Of a DNA stretch of 64,000 nt, positions 35,958-45,811 are shown piece by piece; position 1 is the stretch's first letter, and each line of letters opens with the position of its first letter. A model generated the notes under the pieces. That model made no database searches. It saw only the letters and a list, made by a program, of their open reading frames with translations, and was not told where the DNA came from. Origin of the DNA: an uncultured Alistipes sp. (lineage in GTDB: Bacteria; Bacteroidota; Bacteroidia; Bacteroidales; Rikenellaceae); the NCBI GenBank assembly GCA_937899895.1, contig CALBQR010000058.1, forward strand, positions 43,211 through 107,210, written 5' to 3'. The position numbers and the translations under genes were made by a program.

Positions 35958-37238
35958 ATGAAAAAAGATTCTCAAATTTTTGATCTGATAGCCGAAGAAC
36001 GCTCGCGTCAGATGCACGGTATTGAGCTTATCGCATCCGAGAACTTTGTCAGTGATCAGGTGATGGAGGCAATGGGATCAGTGCTTACCAACAAGTACGC
36101 AGAGGGCTATCCCACAGCGCGTTACTATGGTGGATGTCAAGTAGTGGATAAGGTGGAGCAGTTGGCAATTGACCGCCTTTGCGAGTTGTATGGTGCAGAG
36201 TATGCCAACGTTCAGCCACATTCGGGCGCACAGGCCAATATGGCTGTCTTTACCGCAGTTTTGAAGCCTGGTGATACCTTTATGGGTCTTGACCTTTCGC
36301 ACGGTGGACATCTCTCGCACGGCTCACCGGTCAATATGTCGGGTATGTATTTCAAGGCTGTCGGCTATAAGCTAAACGAGGAGACCGGTCGCATTGATTA
36401 CGATGCGATGGAGGCATTAGCAATGGAGCACAAACCCAAGCTGATCGTAGGTGGCGCATCGGCTTACAGCCGTGAGTGGGATTACAAGCGTATGCGCGAG
36501 ATTGCAGATAAAGTTGGCGCACTGCTTTTGATCGATATGGCTCACACCGCAGGCCTGATTGCTGCCGGATTGTTGGAGAATCCCGTTAAATATGCACATA
36601 TCGTAACATCTACAACTCACAAGACTCTGCGTGGTCCTCGTGGCGGTATTATCTTGATGGGCAAGGACTTCGAGAATCCTTGGGGCTTGACAACACCGAA
36701 GGGCGTTGTGAAGAAGATGTCGCAGATCTTGAACTCGGCCGTATTCCCCGGTATTCAGGGCGGCCCGCTGGAACACGTAATTGCGGCGAAGGCTGTTGCG
36801 TTTGGCGAAGCTCTCGATCCGAGCTATAAGGAGTATCAGCGTCAGGTGCAGACCAATGCAAATGTTATGGCGGAAGCATTTGTAAAGCGCGGCTATAAGA
36901 TTGTTTCGGGCGGCACTGATAACCACCTGATCTTGGTAGATTTACGCACGAAATTCCCCGATCTTACGGGTAAAGTTGCCGAGAAGGCTTTGGTGGCTGC
37001 CGATATCACTACTAATAAGAATATGGTACCATTCGATAGCCGTTCACCTTTCCAAACTTCGGGTCTGCGTTTCGGTACTCCCGCAATCACCACACGTGGC
37101 GTAAAGGAGGACAAGATGGATTACATCGTTGAGTTGATCGACCGCGTTTTGTCGGATCACGAGAACGAAGAAAACATTGCTGCCGTTCGCGCTGATGTGA
37201 ATAAGATGATGGAGCAGTATCCTCTCTTTGCGTGGTAG
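35958..37238 (+). CDS. glyA: Serine hydroxymethyltransferase
   Basis: 426 residues from the ATG at 35958. PLP enzyme that interconverts serine and glycine with tetrahydrofolate, a main source of one-carbon units. '[16 protein letters not shown]' and '[15 protein letters not shown]' lie near the N-terminus, '[16 protein letters not shown]' follows, and the PLP Lys is in '[14 protein letters not shown]'. Length is typical. Own promoter; the DUF2461 gene follows 19 bases later and is likely co-transcribed. Confidence 0.97.
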   Translation: MKKDSQIFDLIAEERSRQMHGIELIASENFVSDQVMEAMGSVLTNKYAEGYPTARYYGGCQVVDKVEQLAIDRLCELYGAEYANVQPHSGAQANMAVFTAVLKPGDTFMGLDLSHGGHLSHGSPVNMSGMYFKAVGYKLNEETGRIDYDAMEALAMEHKPKLIVGGASAYSREWDYKRMREIADKVGALLLIDMAHTAGLIAAGLLENPVKYAHIVTSTTHKTLRGPRGGIILMGKDFENPWGLTTPKGVVKKMSQILNSAVFPGIQGGPLEHVIAAKAVAFGEALDPSYKEYQRQVQTNANVMAEAFVKRGYKIVSGGTDNHLILVDLRTKFPDLTGKVAEKALVAADITTNKNMVPFDSRSPFQTSGLRFGTPAITTRGVKEDKMDYIVELIDRVLSDHENEENIAAVRADVNKMMEQYPLFAW

Positions 37239-37257
37239 ATAAACGGCGAAAAACATT

Positions 37258-37941
37258 ATGAGAGAGACGATTGCATTTCTCAAAGAGCTTGCCGCGAATA
37301 ACAATAAATCGTGGTTTGACGCGAATCGTGCGCGTTATAGGGTGTTGCGTACTCGATTCGAGGATTTCACGGCTGAGTTAATCGATGGCATTGGCACGTT
37401 TGATGCGGAGGTGCGCGGTCTGACTCCAAAAGACTGCATCTTCCGCATCAATCGTGACACTCGTTTCTCCAATGATAAATCGCCATACAAAACCCATTTT
37501 AGCACCTATATCTGTCCTCACGGCAAGAAGTCGGGCTATGCCGGCTACTATTTTCACATTGAGCCAGAGGGAGATGGCGGAATGATTGGTCATAGCTTGC
37601 TGGCATCGGGTGCAGTTTGCATCCCGCCAATTGTTTTGAAGAGTATCCGTGAGGAAATTCTTGACAATGGCGACCAAATGTTGGCGTCGATAGCTGCGGC
37701 CAAAGGTTTTGAGATTGATCGCACCGATTCGTTGAAGCGAACGCCGACCGGCTTCCCGACGGGCACACCTTATGACGATCTACTGAAATTGAAGGACGTC
37801 TGCTTGGGTCGAACAATGAGCGAAGAGGAGTTATACTGCACAGACTTGTTGCCGAAAACGATCGAGGCATTTCGTTCGACGCAGCCTTTCATCGCACAGG
37901 TAAATCGAGCAATCAAATATGCATTTGAGGAGATGATGTAG
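37258..37941 (+). CDS. DUF2461 (TIGR02453) family protein
   Basis: 227 residues. 'FLKELAANNNKSWFDANRARY' near the N-terminus, 'FRINRDTRFSNDKSPYKTHF' (about 62-81) and 'GYYFHIEPEG' are family marks of DUF2461 (TIGR02453), a widespread cytoplasmic family of unknown activity. Several conserved Asp/Arg/Lys residues suggest an enzyme. It sits directly after glyA. A terminator follows at 37969. Confidence 0.88.
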   Translation: MRETIAFLKELAANNNKSWFDANRARYRVLRTRFEDFTAELIDGIGTFDAEVRGLTPKDCIFRINRDTRFSNDKSPYKTHFSTYICPHGKKSGYAGYYFHIEPEGDGGMIGHSLLASGAVCIPPIVLKSIREEILDNGDQMLASIAAAKGFEIDRTDSLKRTPTGFPTGTPYDDLLKLKDVCLGRTMSEEELYCTDLLPKTIEAFRSTQPFIAQVNRAIKYAFEEMM

Positions 37942-37968
37942 AGCAAACTCTCATTTTATTAAAAATAG

Positions 37969-38003
37969 CGCACACGACCATTCGGAGTTGTGTGCGTTTT
38001 TTT
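37969..38003 (+). terminator. Intrinsic terminator after DUF2461 gene
   Basis: Ten-pair stem 37969-37978 / 37987-37996 (CGCACACGAC with GTTGTGTGCG, one G-U), then a run of seven T. Confidence 0.8.
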
Positions 38004-38043
38004 GTTGTGTCAAAATGTGCGATTAAGCCATCGAGCGCAAAAT

Positions 38044-38086
38044 AAAACGGGCGGAGAGTCGAATCGCGTCGATCTTCGCCCGTTTT
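38044..38086. terminator. Terminator of the mutase-dipeptidase operon
   Basis: AAAACGGGCG (38044-38053) / CGCCCGTTTT (38077-38086). On the minus strand it ends in TTTT beyond the dipeptidase stop codon. Confidence 0.75.
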
Positions 38087-38101
38087 ACTTAAAGCGTTGC
38101 T

Positions 38102-39469
38102 TTATTTGGATTGAGCAAAATACTTATAGAACAGAGTTATAGTTTCAATACCACGATAGAAATTATCCAAACCATAACTCTCGTTGGGCGAGTGGATAGC
38201 ATCACGATCCAAACCGAAGCCCATCAAAATTGATTTCAAACCCAAAATCTTCTCAAAACCACTGATGATCGGAATCGAGCCGCCTGAATAGTAAGGCAGA
38301 GGCTTCTTGCCGAAGGTCTCCTCCAATGCCTTGGCTGCCGCCTTGTATGCGGGCAGATCGGTAGGCGAAACATAGGGAGCACCACCGTGCAACGTGCGCA
38401 CCTTCACCTTTACACTCTTGGGAGCAATGGCCTTGAAATGTTTCTCGAACAACTTACCAATCTTTACATAGTCCTGATCGGGAACCAGACGCATCGAAAT
38501 CTTTGCCGATGCCTTCGAGGGAATCACGGTCTTCGTGCCCTCCTCGGTGTAACCACCCCAAATACCATTTACATCGAGCGACGGACGAACACCCGTGCGT
38601 TCGATAGTAGTGTAGCCATCTTCACCCTCGACATCGCCAATCTCCAATGCCTTCTTATATTCGCGCAGACAGAAAGGAGCCTTATTGAATGCGCGACGCT
38701 CGGCGGGAGTAAGCTCGCGAACATCGTCGTAGAAATTAGGTATAGTGATATGACCGTTCTCGTCAATAAGCGATGCAACCAAACGAGTCAATACATTTGC
38801 GGGGTTAGCAACCGCACCGCCATAAAGACCAGAGTGCAAATCTTTATTAGGACCGGTTACTTCAACCTCCATATAACATAAACCGCGCAAACCGCAAGTA
38901 ATAGAGGGAGTTTCCCAACCGATCAGACTTGTATCTGAAACCAAAATCACATCGGCTTTGAGCATCTTCTTGTTATCGCGACACCACTTGTAAAGGCTTG
39001 CCGAGCCAATCTCTTCCTCGCCTTCAAGCATAAACTTTACGTTGCAAGGCAACTCGCCACAATTGACCATTGCCTCGAAAGCCTTAACGTGCATAAACGA
39101 CTGACCCTTATCGTCATTTGCGCCACGCGCCCAGATGCGACCATCTTTAATCACGGGCTCGAAAGGATCGGTATGCCACTCCTCGATGGGATCAACGGGC
39201 ATTACATCATAATGGCCATAGACCAATACCGTTTTAGCCTTCGGGTCGATAATTTTCTCGGCATAGACTACGGGGTTGCCCTCGGTCGGCATTACCTCGG
39301 CTTTGTCTGCACCCGCCTTCAAAAGCGATGCTGCCAACCACTCGGCGCAACGCACCATATCGCCCTTATGCGAGCTCTGTGCACTGATCGAAGGGATACG
39401 CAAGAGATCGAATAATTCACTCTCGAAACGCTCGCTGTTCTGCTTGATATAATCTCTACTTTTATTCAT
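38102..39469 (-). CDS. M20-family dipeptidase
   Basis: 455 residues, di-zinc peptidase of the M20 (ArgE/DapE/ACY1/CPG2) family. Metal and catalytic residues: His and Asp in 'VYGHYDVMPVDP', Asp in 'GANDDKGQ', the Glu pair in 'LEGEEEIGS', and a C-terminal 'GRDAIHSPNE'-like His (here 'DRDAIHSPNES'). A dimerisation domain is inserted at about 205-365. It cleaves dipeptides, probably in the cytoplasm since no signal peptide is visible. It starts 12 bases after the mutase gene. Confidence 0.9.
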   Translation of the reverse strand: MNKSRDYIKQNSERFESELFDLLRIPSISAQSSHKGDMVRCAEWLAASLLKAGADKAEVMPTEGNPVVYAEKIIDPKAKTVLVYGHYDVMPVDPIEEWHTDPFEPVIKDGRIWARGANDDKGQSFMHVKAFEAMVNCGELPCNVKFMLEGEEEIGSASLYKWCRDNKKMLKADVILVSDTSLIGWETPSITCGLRGLCYMEVEVTGPNKDLHSGLYGGAVANPANVLTRLVASLIDENGHITIPNFYDDVRELTPAERRAFNKAPFCLREYKKALEIGDVEGEDGYTTIERTGVRPSLDVNGIWGGYTEEGTKTVIPSKASAKISMRLVPDQDYVKIGKLFEKHFKAIAPKSVKVKVRTLHGGAPYVSPTDLPAYKAAAKALEETFGKKPLPYYSGGSIPIISGFEKILGLKSILMGFGLDRDAIHSPNESYGLDNFYRGIETITLFYKYFAQSK

Positions 39470-39481
39470 TGTGTCAATCTG

Positions 39482-40870
39482 TTACAAGTTACAAATAGCC
39501 TTAACTTCACCAATGATTTTCTCTGCCAATGCATCGGCAGCTTCTTTCGATTGAGCCTCGGCGTAGATACGGATAATAGGCTCGGTATTCGACTTGCGAA
39601 GATGAACCCACTTGTCGGCAAAATCAACTTTTACACCATCGATATCGGTTACTTTTTCATTGCTGTAACGCTCTTTCATCTGCACAAGGACTGCATCCAC
39701 ATCAATCGAAGGAGTCAGTTCGATCTTATTCTTCGACGAGAAATAAGCGGGATAGGTTGCGCGCAACTCGGTCATTGTCTTACCCGAATTAGCCAAATGA
39801 GTCAAGAACAAACCAACACCAACCAACGCATCGCGGCCGTAGTGCAATTCAGGATAGATAACACCGCCATTGCCCTCACCGCCGATAACTGCACCGACCT
39901 CTTTCATCTTTGCAACAACATTAACCTCACCAACAGCCGATGCAGCGTAGGTGCCACCGTGCCAAGCGGTTACATCGCGCAAAGCACGCGAAGAGCTTAA
40001 ATTTGAAGCGGTATTGCCGCCAACTTTCGACAGAACATAGTCGGCGATCGACACCAGCGTATATTCTTCACCAAACATTACGCCATTCTCGCAAACCAAT
40101 GCCAAACGATCGACATCAGGATCGACAACAACACCCAAATCAGCCTTCTCGCGCACGATAGCCTCCGAGATTTCGGTTAAGTTTTCGGGCAGAGGTTCGG
40201 GATTGTGAGCGAATTGACCCGTCGGCTCGCAGTTGAGTTCCACAACCTCGCAGCCCAAACGGCGAAGCAATTCGGGGATAACGACGCCACCGACAGAATT
40301 AACCGCATCTACAACAACCTTAAATTTCTTCTCGGCAACAGCCTTAACATCAACCAACGGCAGTGCCAAAACCATATCAATATGCTTTGCGTTAAAGTCT
40401 TCGCGAGCAACAACGCGACCGATATTGTCGATTTCGGGATATTCAAAAGCGGCATCCTCGGCCAATGCGAGCACCTGCTTACCCTCGGCGTCATTTAGGA
40501 ATTCACCTCGTCTGTTCAGAAGTTTCAGAGCATTCCACTGCTTGGGGTTGTGAGAGGCGGTAATGATAATACCACCATCTGCCTCGTGCGCGGTTACAGC
40601 CATCTCGACACCGGGAGTGGTGCAAAGACCAACATTGACAACATCTGCGCCACAACCGATCAAAGTACCCTCGATCAGATCATTAACCATTTGACCCGAA
40701 AGACGAGCATCGCGGCCCATAACGATCTTAACACGCTCTTTGCCGCTGTTTGCCTGAATGAAACGAGTATAGGCAGTTGCAAATTTAACGACATCAATCG
40801 GAGTCAGATTATCACCCTGCACACCGCCAATTGTGCCGCGAATACCAGAAATAGATTTAATTAAAGTCAT
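39482..40870 (-). CDS. glmM: Phosphoglucosamine mutase (alpha-D-phosphohexomutase)
   Basis: 462 residues, four-domain phosphohexomutase. The phosphoserine is Ser106 in TASHNP, the Mg2+ loop is 'VDPDVDRLAL' (about 247-256), the sugar loop 'GEGNGGVIYPE' and the C-terminal phosphate loop 'RKSNTEP'. GlmM usually has 'SGTEP' in the last loop; 'SNTEP' also occurs in phosphomannomutase/phosphoglucomutase-type members. The GEGNGG sugar loop is the glucosamine-type signature in Bacteroidota and archaea, so glmM (glucosamine-6-P to glucosamine-1-P, for peptidoglycan and LPS) is preferred. Confidence 0.85.
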   Translation of the reverse strand: MTLIKSISGIRGTIGGVQGDNLTPIDVVKFATAYTRFIQANSGKERVKIVMGRDARLSGQMVNDLIEGTLIGCGADVVNVGLCTTPGVEMAVTAHEADGGIIITASHNPKQWNALKLLNRRGEFLNDAEGKQVLALAEDAAFEYPEIDNIGRVVAREDFNAKHIDMVLALPLVDVKAVAEKKFKVVVDAVNSVGGVVIPELLRRLGCEVVELNCEPTGQFAHNPEPLPENLTEISEAIVREKADLGVVVDPDVDRLALVCENGVMFGEEYTLVSIADYVLSKVGGNTASNLSSSRALRDVTAWHGGTYAASAVGEVNVVAKMKEVGAVIGGEGNGGVIYPELHYGRDALVGVGLFLTHLANSGKTMTELRATYPAYFSSKNKIELTPSIDVDAVLVQMKERYSNEKVTDIDGVKVDFADKWVHLRKSNTEPIIRIYAEAQSKEAADALAEKIIGEVKAICNL

Positions 40871-41045
40871 CGTAAAGGTTATTTTAGTTCAATTATTTTT
40901 GTCTATTTGGTCTAATCGACTTGTAAAGTTACACTAAAATTACAAAAAAACGAAGGATTTGCCATTTTATTCGCAAATGCTTGTTTTTTTTCTACAAAAT
41001 TCGTACTTTTACCCAATTAATATATACGATATAAAATGTAGCTAT

Positions 41046-41918
41046 ATGAGAACTATTCCGTCTTCTGAACTGATCATCAACGATGACGGGTCGATTTTTC
41101 ACCTGCATCTGAAACCTGAACAGCTGGCCGACACCGTTCTTTTAGTCGGTGATCCCGGTCGTGTTGAGATGGTTGCATCATATTTCGACACGCAGGAGTG
41201 TCGCGTAGCGAACCGCGAATTTGTAACAATTACGGGTACTTATCGAGGTAAGCGACTCTCGGTTATCTCAACCGGTATCGGAACAGACAACATCGATGTC
41301 GTGGTAACTGAGTTAGACGCATTGGCAAATATCGACTTTGCCACACGACAAGTTAAGCCCGAATTGAAGCAGCTTACGCTTGTCCGTTTGGGTACGTCGG
41401 GTGCTATTCAACCCGATATTAAGGTTGGAACAGTACTATTCTCACGTACATCAATCGGATTCGACGGTTTGTTGAATTATTACAAGGGCCGTAACGATGT
41501 TTGCGATTTGGAGATTGAGAAGGCATTTATGAAGCATACCGAATGGGACGAGTTGTTGCCGAAGCCCTATTTCATTGACGCCGACAAGTCGCTCTTTGAA
41601 CTATTCCGCGATTGCACGATGGAGGGTATTACAATCTCTGCACCAGGTTTTTATGCTCCGCAGGGCCGTTGGGTACGTCTTGAACCCGCCGATAAAGATC
41701 TGAATGCAAAGATCGAATCATTCCGTTTTGGAGAGCGTCGCATTACCAATTTCGAGATGGAAGGTTCGGCATTGGCCGGCCTGTCGGCTCTGATGGGTCA
41801 TCGCGCTGCAACAATATGCACAATCATTGCGCAGCGTGTTGCTCTTGACGTTGAGACTGACTACAAGGTGTTTGTGCGCAATATGGTAGAGATGGCTCTC
41901 GATCGTTTGACGGCATAG
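41046..41918 (+). CDS. Nucleoside phosphorylase (uridine/purine type)
   Basis: 290 residues from the ATG at 41046; the longer frame starts within AT-rich promoter DNA. PNP_UDP_1 fold with 'LLVGDPGRVEMVASYF', 'VISTGIGTDNIDVVVTEL' and 'RLGTSGAIQPDI', plus the nucleoside-binding 'NFEMEGSALAGLS'. It cleaves a nucleoside with phosphate for base salvage. The 'EMEGSAL' motif and overall size fit the uridine phosphorylase subgroup, but substrate is not certain. It lies 92 bases upstream of dnaN. Confidence 0.88.
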   Translation: MRTIPSSELIINDDGSIFHLHLKPEQLADTVLLVGDPGRVEMVASYFDTQECRVANREFVTITGTYRGKRLSVISTGIGTDNIDVVVTELDALANIDFATRQVKPELKQLTLVRLGTSGAIQPDIKVGTVLFSRTSIGFDGLLNYYKGRNDVCDLEIEKAFMKHTEWDELLPKPYFIDADKSLFELFRDCTMEGITISAPGFYAPQGRWVRLEPADKDLNAKIESFRFGERRITNFEMEGSALAGLSALMGHRAATICTIIAQRVALDVETDYKVFVRNMVEMALDRLTA

Positions 41919-42010
41919 GATAGCACCGCACAGCCCAATTGCAAGGCATAAAATTGAAGAAAAACAAGAAAAAAATAAGAGTATAAACATTAAAAAAGAA
42001 AACTACAACT

Positions 42011-43135
42011 ATGAAATTTTCAGTTTCGAGTTCAGCTCTGCTGTCGCTGCTGGCTACAACAGGTAAGGTTATCAGCAACAAAAATCAGTTGCCTATTCTC
42101 GATTATTTCCTTTTTGAACTGCGCGATGGCCGTTTGAAGGTTACCGCTTCGGATTTGGAGACCACACTGATCGGCAGCATTGAGGTCGATAGCGTAGAGC
42201 AGGAGGGTGTTATCGCAGCACCGGCACGCTTGATGCTCGACTCGCTTAAAGAGTTCCCCGAAATGCCTCTGACTATCGAGGTTAATGATTCAACTTGGGA
42301 GATCAAGATCTGCTGGAATAGCGGTGTTTCGTCGATCCCCGGTGTTTCGGGAATGAGCTATCCCGCGCTGCCCACTTTGGCAGAGGATAAGAAGGAGATG
42401 GATTTCGACGTTGATACACTCGTTGCAGGTATCAATAAGACTATCTTCGCTACTGCTGACGATGAGTTGCGCCCCGTAATGAATGGTGTATTTATCAATA
42501 TTCAGCCTGAAACCACAACTTTTGTTGGCACCGATGCCCATAAGTTGGTTCGCTTTACCGCAGAGTCGCAGTCGAATGTTGCCGCATCGTTCATCCTTCC
42601 CAAGAAGCCCGCAAACTTATTGAAGAATGTTCTTTTGAAGGAGGACGACTCGATTAAGGTTAGCTTCGATAATAAGAATGTAATTTTCGAGCTGACCAGC
42701 CACACTCTGGTTTGCCGCTTGATCGAGGGTAACTATCCCAATTACAACGCCGTTATTCCCACTGCTAACCCCAACAAGGTGCTTATCGACCGAATTGAGT
42801 TGCTGAATGGTATTAAGCGCGTTGCAGTTTGCTCGAATCAGGCTACAAACCTGATCCGTATGGACGTTGCAAATAACACCGTTAATCTTACCGCACAGGA
42901 TTTGGACTTCTCGGTTTCGGCAAAAGAGTCGCTCTCGTGCAGCTATGATGGCGAGCCTATCACTATCGGTTTCAAATCGACATTCTTGGTTGAGATTTTG
43001 GCCAATACCGAGACCCCGACCGTGCTGATCGAGTTGGCTGATTCGACTCGCGCAGGCGTATTTAAGCCCGTCTATGATGACAAGCAGAACAGCGATACAC
43101 TGATGCTGCTGATGCCGATGATGATTAACGCATAG
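42011..43135 (+). CDS. dnaN: DNA polymerase III sliding clamp (beta)
   Basis: 374 residues, three clamp domains. 'SNKNQLPILDYFLFEL' near the N-terminus, 'GTDAHKLVRFTAES' in the middle and a C-terminal 'TLMLLMPMMINA' are standard for DnaN (the end is usually 'YLIMPM'). The clamp tethers polymerase to DNA. The gene is not next to dnaA here. It is followed four bases later by an exonuclease gene, which fits a replication role for that pair. Confidence 0.96.
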   Translation: MKFSVSSSALLSLLATTGKVISNKNQLPILDYFLFELRDGRLKVTASDLETTLIGSIEVDSVEQEGVIAAPARLMLDSLKEFPEMPLTIEVNDSTWEIKICWNSGVSSIPGVSGMSYPALPTLAEDKKEMDFDVDTLVAGINKTIFATADDELRPVMNGVFINIQPETTTFVGTDAHKLVRFTAESQSNVAASFILPKKPANLLKNVLLKEDDSIKVSFDNKNVIFELTSHTLVCRLIEGNYPNYNAVIPTANPNKVLIDRIELLNGIKRVAVCSNQATNLIRMDVANNTVNLTAQDLDFSVSAKESLSCSYDGEPITIGFKSTFLVEILANTETPTVLIELADSTRAGVFKPVYDDKQNSDTLMLLMPMMINA

Positions 43136-43139
43136 TGCG

Positions 43140-43910
43140 ATGCAGCTAAACCTGAAAAATCCGATCGTATTTTTCGATTTGGAGACCACGGGTATCGACC
43201 CTTCGCGCGACCGAATCGTCGAGATTTCAACCATTAAGGTATTTCCCGACGGCCGTTCCGAGACAAAGACTCGACGTCTGAATCCGGAGATGCACATCCC
43301 TGAGGAGGCGACCGCAGTGCACGGCATTACAGATGAAGATGTGGCAAACGAGCCACCTTTTCGTTCGATAGCCAAGTCGCTGGCGGCATACCTCGAAGGG
43401 TGTGATTTCGGAGGTTTTAACTCGAACAAATTCGATGTTCCGGTGCTGGTTGAAGAGTTTTTGCGCGTTGGAGTAAATGTCGATTTCAAGAATCGAAAAT
43501 TTATCGACGTGCAAAATATCTTCCACAAGATGGAGCAGCGCACATTGACAGCTGCCTATAAGTTCTATTGCGGAAAGGATTTGGAAGATGCCCATTCGGC
43601 AGAAGCCGATACACAGGCGACCTATGAGGTGCTGATGGCGCAGCTTGATCGCTATCCCGACCTGCAAAACGATGTCGCCTTCTTGGCTGATTTCTCGGCA
43701 AGAGGTCAGTCGGCTGATTATGCAGGGCGTATTCTTTATGACGACAAAGGGGTAGAGATCTTTGGCTTCGGCAAGCATAAGGGCCGTAGCGTTGCAGCCG
43801 TATTCCGCGAAGAACCGAGTTATTATTCGTGGATGATGAATGGTGATTTCCCGCTTTATACAAAGAAGGTCATCACCGAAATTCGTCTGCGCGATAAGAA
43901 CGAGAAGTAA
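43140..43910 (+). CDS. DnaQ-like 3'-5' exonuclease
   Basis: 256 residues. DEDDh exonuclease: ExoI 'VFFDLETTGID' with Asp and Glu, ExoII 'GFNSNKFDVPVL', ExoIII 'HSAEADTQAT' with His and Asp. After the nuclease (about 1-175), a short C-terminal domain has 'FGFGKHKGRSVAAVFREEPSY', the pattern of the DnaQ-associated 'exonuclease C-term' unit seen in Bacteroidota. It probably supplies proofreading or processes replication intermediates. It starts four bases after dnaN, so the two are coupled. Confidence 0.88.
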   Translation: MQLNLKNPIVFFDLETTGIDPSRDRIVEISTIKVFPDGRSETKTRRLNPEMHIPEEATAVHGITDEDVANEPPFRSIAKSLAAYLEGCDFGGFNSNKFDVPVLVEEFLRVGVNVDFKNRKFIDVQNIFHKMEQRTLTAAYKFYCGKDLEDAHSAEADTQATYEVLMAQLDRYPDLQNDVAFLADFSARGQSADYAGRILYDDKGVEIFGFGKHKGRSVAAVFREEPSYYSWMMNGDFPLYTKKVITEIRLRDKNEK

Positions 43911-43941
43911 AATCGAAAGGCTCTATTATTTATTAATAAAA

Positions 43942-45771
43942 ATGAAGAGACTAATTTTTACGGCTATTGCCGCCTTAACATTAATGGCGACTACCGAAGT
44001 GGCAGCTCAATCGCCCGTTGTGAATCGCTCGGAGAGCATTGTTCGCATCGACGGCGACAGCTATTATGTTCATACGGTCGAGGCCGGACAGACACTCTAT
44101 TCGTTGGCAAAAGCCTACGATGTAACCACCTCTGCAATTGTTCACTATAATCCGCTTGTTGCAGGCGGATTAAAGGCTGGCCAGGTACTGAAAATTCCCG
44201 CTGTGGGCGTTTCGCAGCCGAAGATGTCGCAACGAAAGATCAATCGCTTGTTTGACGAGCACGAAGTCAAGCAGGGCGAAACGGTCTATTCGATTTCGCG
44301 TATGTATGCTGTGCCCGTTGCGTCGCTACTCGAAGACAACAAGTCGCTCGATCCGACGCACTTGTCTATCGGACAGATAATTTTGGTTCGCAAGGCAGAT
44401 CAGGGCGATGGTAATGAGCAGGAGTCGATGCAACAGCTATCGGAGTATAAGGATGCGCTTAACAGCGTATCGAAGGACTACATCTATCACCTTGTAGTTC
44501 ACGGCGAAACAATATATTCGCTCAGCAAACTTTATGGCATTTCGCAGGAGGAACTGATCGATATGAATTCGCTGACTGACGGCTTGAAGGCAGGAACGAT
44601 GATCCGTGTGGGCATAGCTCCGCAGGCTACTATTCCGCCCACAGAGCGCGAGAATGAAGCATCGGGCGAAGAGCAGAACAATGTCGATACCGACAACAGT
44701 CAGCCCTCATTCGGGGAGAATGTCAAGATATCGAATAATGACAATAGTCGCCACGCCGACATCGCTTTGATGTTACCTCTGCGAGCAGATGGGGCAGCAA
44801 ATGCGAGCTATTTGGAATTCTATCAGGGTTTCTTGCTCGGAATGGAGGATTTGAAAGCCGAAGGCCTCTCTTTTACGGTTAATCTGTATAATTCGGCTCG
44901 CTCGGAGGAGCAGAGTGCGGAGATCGTTGATTCATACGCATTTGAAGGTACGGATTTGATTGTAGGTCCTGTTTATGAGAACGAGATTCGCGCAGTCCTG
45001 CCTTATGCCGTAGAGAATCGCATCGCCGTAGTATCGCCCCTCGCAGCAACCGACTCGCTACATTCGCCCGTTCTGTTCGGAATGGCACCGAAGGAGAGTG
45101 GCAAGATTGAAAAGATGCGTCAAATGTTTGCCGAGGAGGACAACATCATACTTATTTACGGCACCTCGATTGACAAAGAGTTCGAGACAGAGGTACGTGA
45201 GGCATTGATCGGCAAGAATTTCAGTAGCTACAACTATACAGGTGGAGAGATTTCGAGTTCGCTTTTTAAGAGCGAAAAACGTAATGTCTATGTCGTTTTG
45301 GCTAAAAACGAATTGGAAGCAGATAAGATTCTGGCGGCATTGAGTTCGGCTCACAACAATCTGATTAGTCGCTCGCAGCTCCATTCGGCAACGGTCAATG
45401 TTATCGGATCGTCGCGTTGGAATCGTTTCAATAATATCGACCGCAACCTCTATTTCAAAATGGGGGTGCGATACATCACATCTTATCTTGCGAAACGAGG
45501 TAATGCGGTAATCAATCGCTTTGATGCGCGATATATCGACTCATTCCAGTCGTTGCCCTCGATGTATTCATACCGCGGTTACGATGCGGCTATAATCTTC
45601 GGCAGAGCTGTTTTGTCGCCTCTCGGAGTTGTTGACTATGTACAATCGCAGCAGCACACTCCGTTGCAAACGACATATCGTTTTATGCAGGCACAAGAGG
45701 GTGATACTTTCGTCAATCAGGAGTGGGTAATCGTTCGATATAACAGCGACTATACTATTTCGGGAGAATAA
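43942..45771 (+). CDS. LysM-repeat protein with periplasmic ligand-binding domain
   Basis: 609 residues from the ATG at 43942; the earlier in-frame start overlaps the exonuclease gene. Signal peptide (MKRLIFTAIAALTLMATTEV), three LysM motifs ('VEAGQTLYSLAKAYDV', 'VKQGETVYSISRMYAV', 'VVHGETIYSLSKLYGI') at about 45-235, a Glu/Asn-rich linker, then a type I periplasmic-binding fold (about 270-609, starting 'HADIALMLPLRADG'). LysM binds peptidoglycan; the second half resembles amino-acid ABC receptor proteins. It likely anchors a sensor or scaffold to the wall. No ABC permease is nearby. Confidence 0.85.
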   Translation: MKRLIFTAIAALTLMATTEVAAQSPVVNRSESIVRIDGDSYYVHTVEAGQTLYSLAKAYDVTTSAIVHYNPLVAGGLKAGQVLKIPAVGVSQPKMSQRKINRLFDEHEVKQGETVYSISRMYAVPVASLLEDNKSLDPTHLSIGQIILVRKADQGDGNEQESMQQLSEYKDALNSVSKDYIYHLVVHGETIYSLSKLYGISQEELIDMNSLTDGLKAGTMIRVGIAPQATIPPTERENEASGEEQNNVDTDNSQPSFGENVKISNNDNSRHADIALMLPLRADGAANASYLEFYQGFLLGMEDLKAEGLSFTVNLYNSARSEEQSAEIVDSYAFEGTDLIVGPVYENEIRAVLPYAVENRIAVVSPLAATDSLHSPVLFGMAPKESGKIEKMRQMFAEEDNIILIYGTSIDKEFETEVREALIGKNFSSYNYTGGEISSSLFKSEKRNVYVVLAKNELEADKILAALSSAHNNLISRSQLHSATVNVIGSSRWNRFNNIDRNLYFKMGVRYITSYLAKRGNAVINRFDARYIDSFQSLPSMYSYRGYDAAIIFGRAVLSPLGVVDYVQSQQHTPLQTTYRFMQAQEGDTFVNQEWVIVRYNSDYTISGE

Positions 45772-45811
45772 ACGTTATTGAGTAGAAAACAAAATAAACA
45801 TAGTTATAACG

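Noticed and set aside
42617..43543. 308-residue ORF antisense across dnaN and the exonuclease
   Set aside because: Spans two well-supported genes on the plus strand.
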